7,318 bases of DNA. Source: Negativicutes bacterium UBA1444 (lineage in GTDB: Bacteria; Bacillota; Negativicutes; UBA1444). This document shows positions 6,862 to 7,318 of the stretch, one piece after another. The notes under the pieces are model-generated. The model saw only the letters and a program-made list of their open reading frames with translations. It was not told the origin of the DNA and did no database searches. Position 1 is the first letter of the stretch, and each line of letters opens with the position of its first letter. The position numbers and the translations under genes were made by a program. The stretch spans positions 754 to 8,071 of the forward strand of contig DCTI01000194.1 in NCBI GenBank assembly GCA_002329525.1. Direction: 5' to 3'.

Positions 6862-7318
6862 TCAGTTTTTCGTCCAGGCAGGTGTCTTCACAACCGGGAT
6901 CGTCAACAGCAAGCCGGTTCCCGCCAGCATCAGGAAAGCTGCCGCCATCATCGCCGCCCCCAGGGAACCGGTCTGATCCCGCAGGAAGCCGGAAACGACC
7001 GGCGCCACCACCGCCGAAAACATGATGGAGCCGTTGAAAATGCCCACCGAAACACCGGTCAGGCCCGGGTGTCGTTTTTCGACGATATCGGCGGACCAGG
7101 CAATCATTGACGGTACGAACGCCGTGTTACTGAGCATGCCGAACAGCCCCAGCAAGCCGATCAACACGGCATGATTCTCCAACGTCGACAGGAGAAATAA
7201 TACGAGGGCGGACGCCGGCAACACGAACGCGGCGATTTTCTTGCGGCCAATCCGATCCGCCATTCGCCCCCAGAACATGGAGGCCGGAATTGCACTCACC
7301 GCCATCAGTCCGGTGTAG
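6862..7318 (-). CDS. Major facilitator superfamily transporter, C-terminal part, truncated by window edge
   Basis: The last 151 residues of an MFS secondary transporter in the cytoplasmic membrane; the 5' end lies beyond the window. The reading is open from the edge (Tyr-Thr-Gly-Leu, then MAVSAIPASM), so the Met at 7305 is internal rather than the start. GRMADRIGRKK is the cytoplasmic loop motif (GxxxDRxGRRK), and here it is the copy between TM8 and TM9, because only about four hydrophobic segments follow (IAAFVLPASALVLFLL; AVLIGLLGLFGMLSN; IFNGSIMFSAVVAPVVSGFL; GAAMMAAAFLMLAGTGLLLTI). The protein ends in a short basic tail. The substrate cannot be told from this half. It is convergent with the aminotransferase and shares its terminator. 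Confidence 0.9.
   Translation of the reverse strand, partial: YTGLMAVSAIPASMFWGRMADRIGRKKIAAFVLPASALVLFLLSTLENHAVLIGLLGLFGMLSNTAFVPSMIAWSADIVEKRHPGLTGVSVGIFNGSIMFSAVVAPVVSGFLRDQTGSLGAAMMAAAFLMLAGTGLLLTIPVVKTPAWTKN

Overview
The window reads as chromosomal DNA of an anaerobic, probably Gram-positive-lineage bacterium. The Firmicutes class Negativicutes (Sporomusa/Pelosinus-like) is my best guess. It rests on strong AGGAGG-type ribosome sites, a chemoreceptor fragment of the '[18 protein letters not shown]' type, an iron-sulfur flavoprotein and moderately G+C-rich codon use. This is an inference from style; no 16S or other marker gene is present.

Layout. On the minus strand, read from right to left, lies one co-directional block: a short-chain dehydrogenase/reductase (4887-4126); a 110-residue four-cysteine protein starting 3 nt after it; an iron-sulfur flavoprotein with an added zinc-ribbon (3745-2876); a DUF4337-type three-helix membrane protein (2774-2208); histidine ammonia-lyase hutH (2161-635); and the first 92 codons of urocanate hydratase hutU (276-1, cut by the window edge). 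The 358-nt gap between hutH and hutU holds three diverged tandem copies of a large REP-like hairpin. On the plus strand lie a decayed chemoreceptor (MCP) fragment (5099-5439), a terminator-like hairpin, a good sigma-70-type promoter and a complete class I/II aminotransferase (5603-6766). A bidirectional terminator (6778-6813) separates the aminotransferase from a convergent, partial MFS transporter at the right edge (7318-6862, minus).

How the parts may work together. HutH and HutU carry out the first two steps of histidine breakdown (histidine to urocanate to imidazolone propionate), the securest functional statement here. The genes upstream of hutH look like a separate redox module (SDR, Cys4 protein, Fe-S flavoprotein). 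They may share a transcript with hut, because no convincing terminator lies between them, but no metabolic link is visible. The aminotransferase has its own promoter, and its substrate cannot be read from the sequence.

I see no defence system, CRISPR array, tRNA, rRNA or intact mobile element. The least explained items are the hairpin triplet between hutH and hutU, which can also form competing smaller hairpins, and the SDR / Cys4 protein / flavoprotein cluster.
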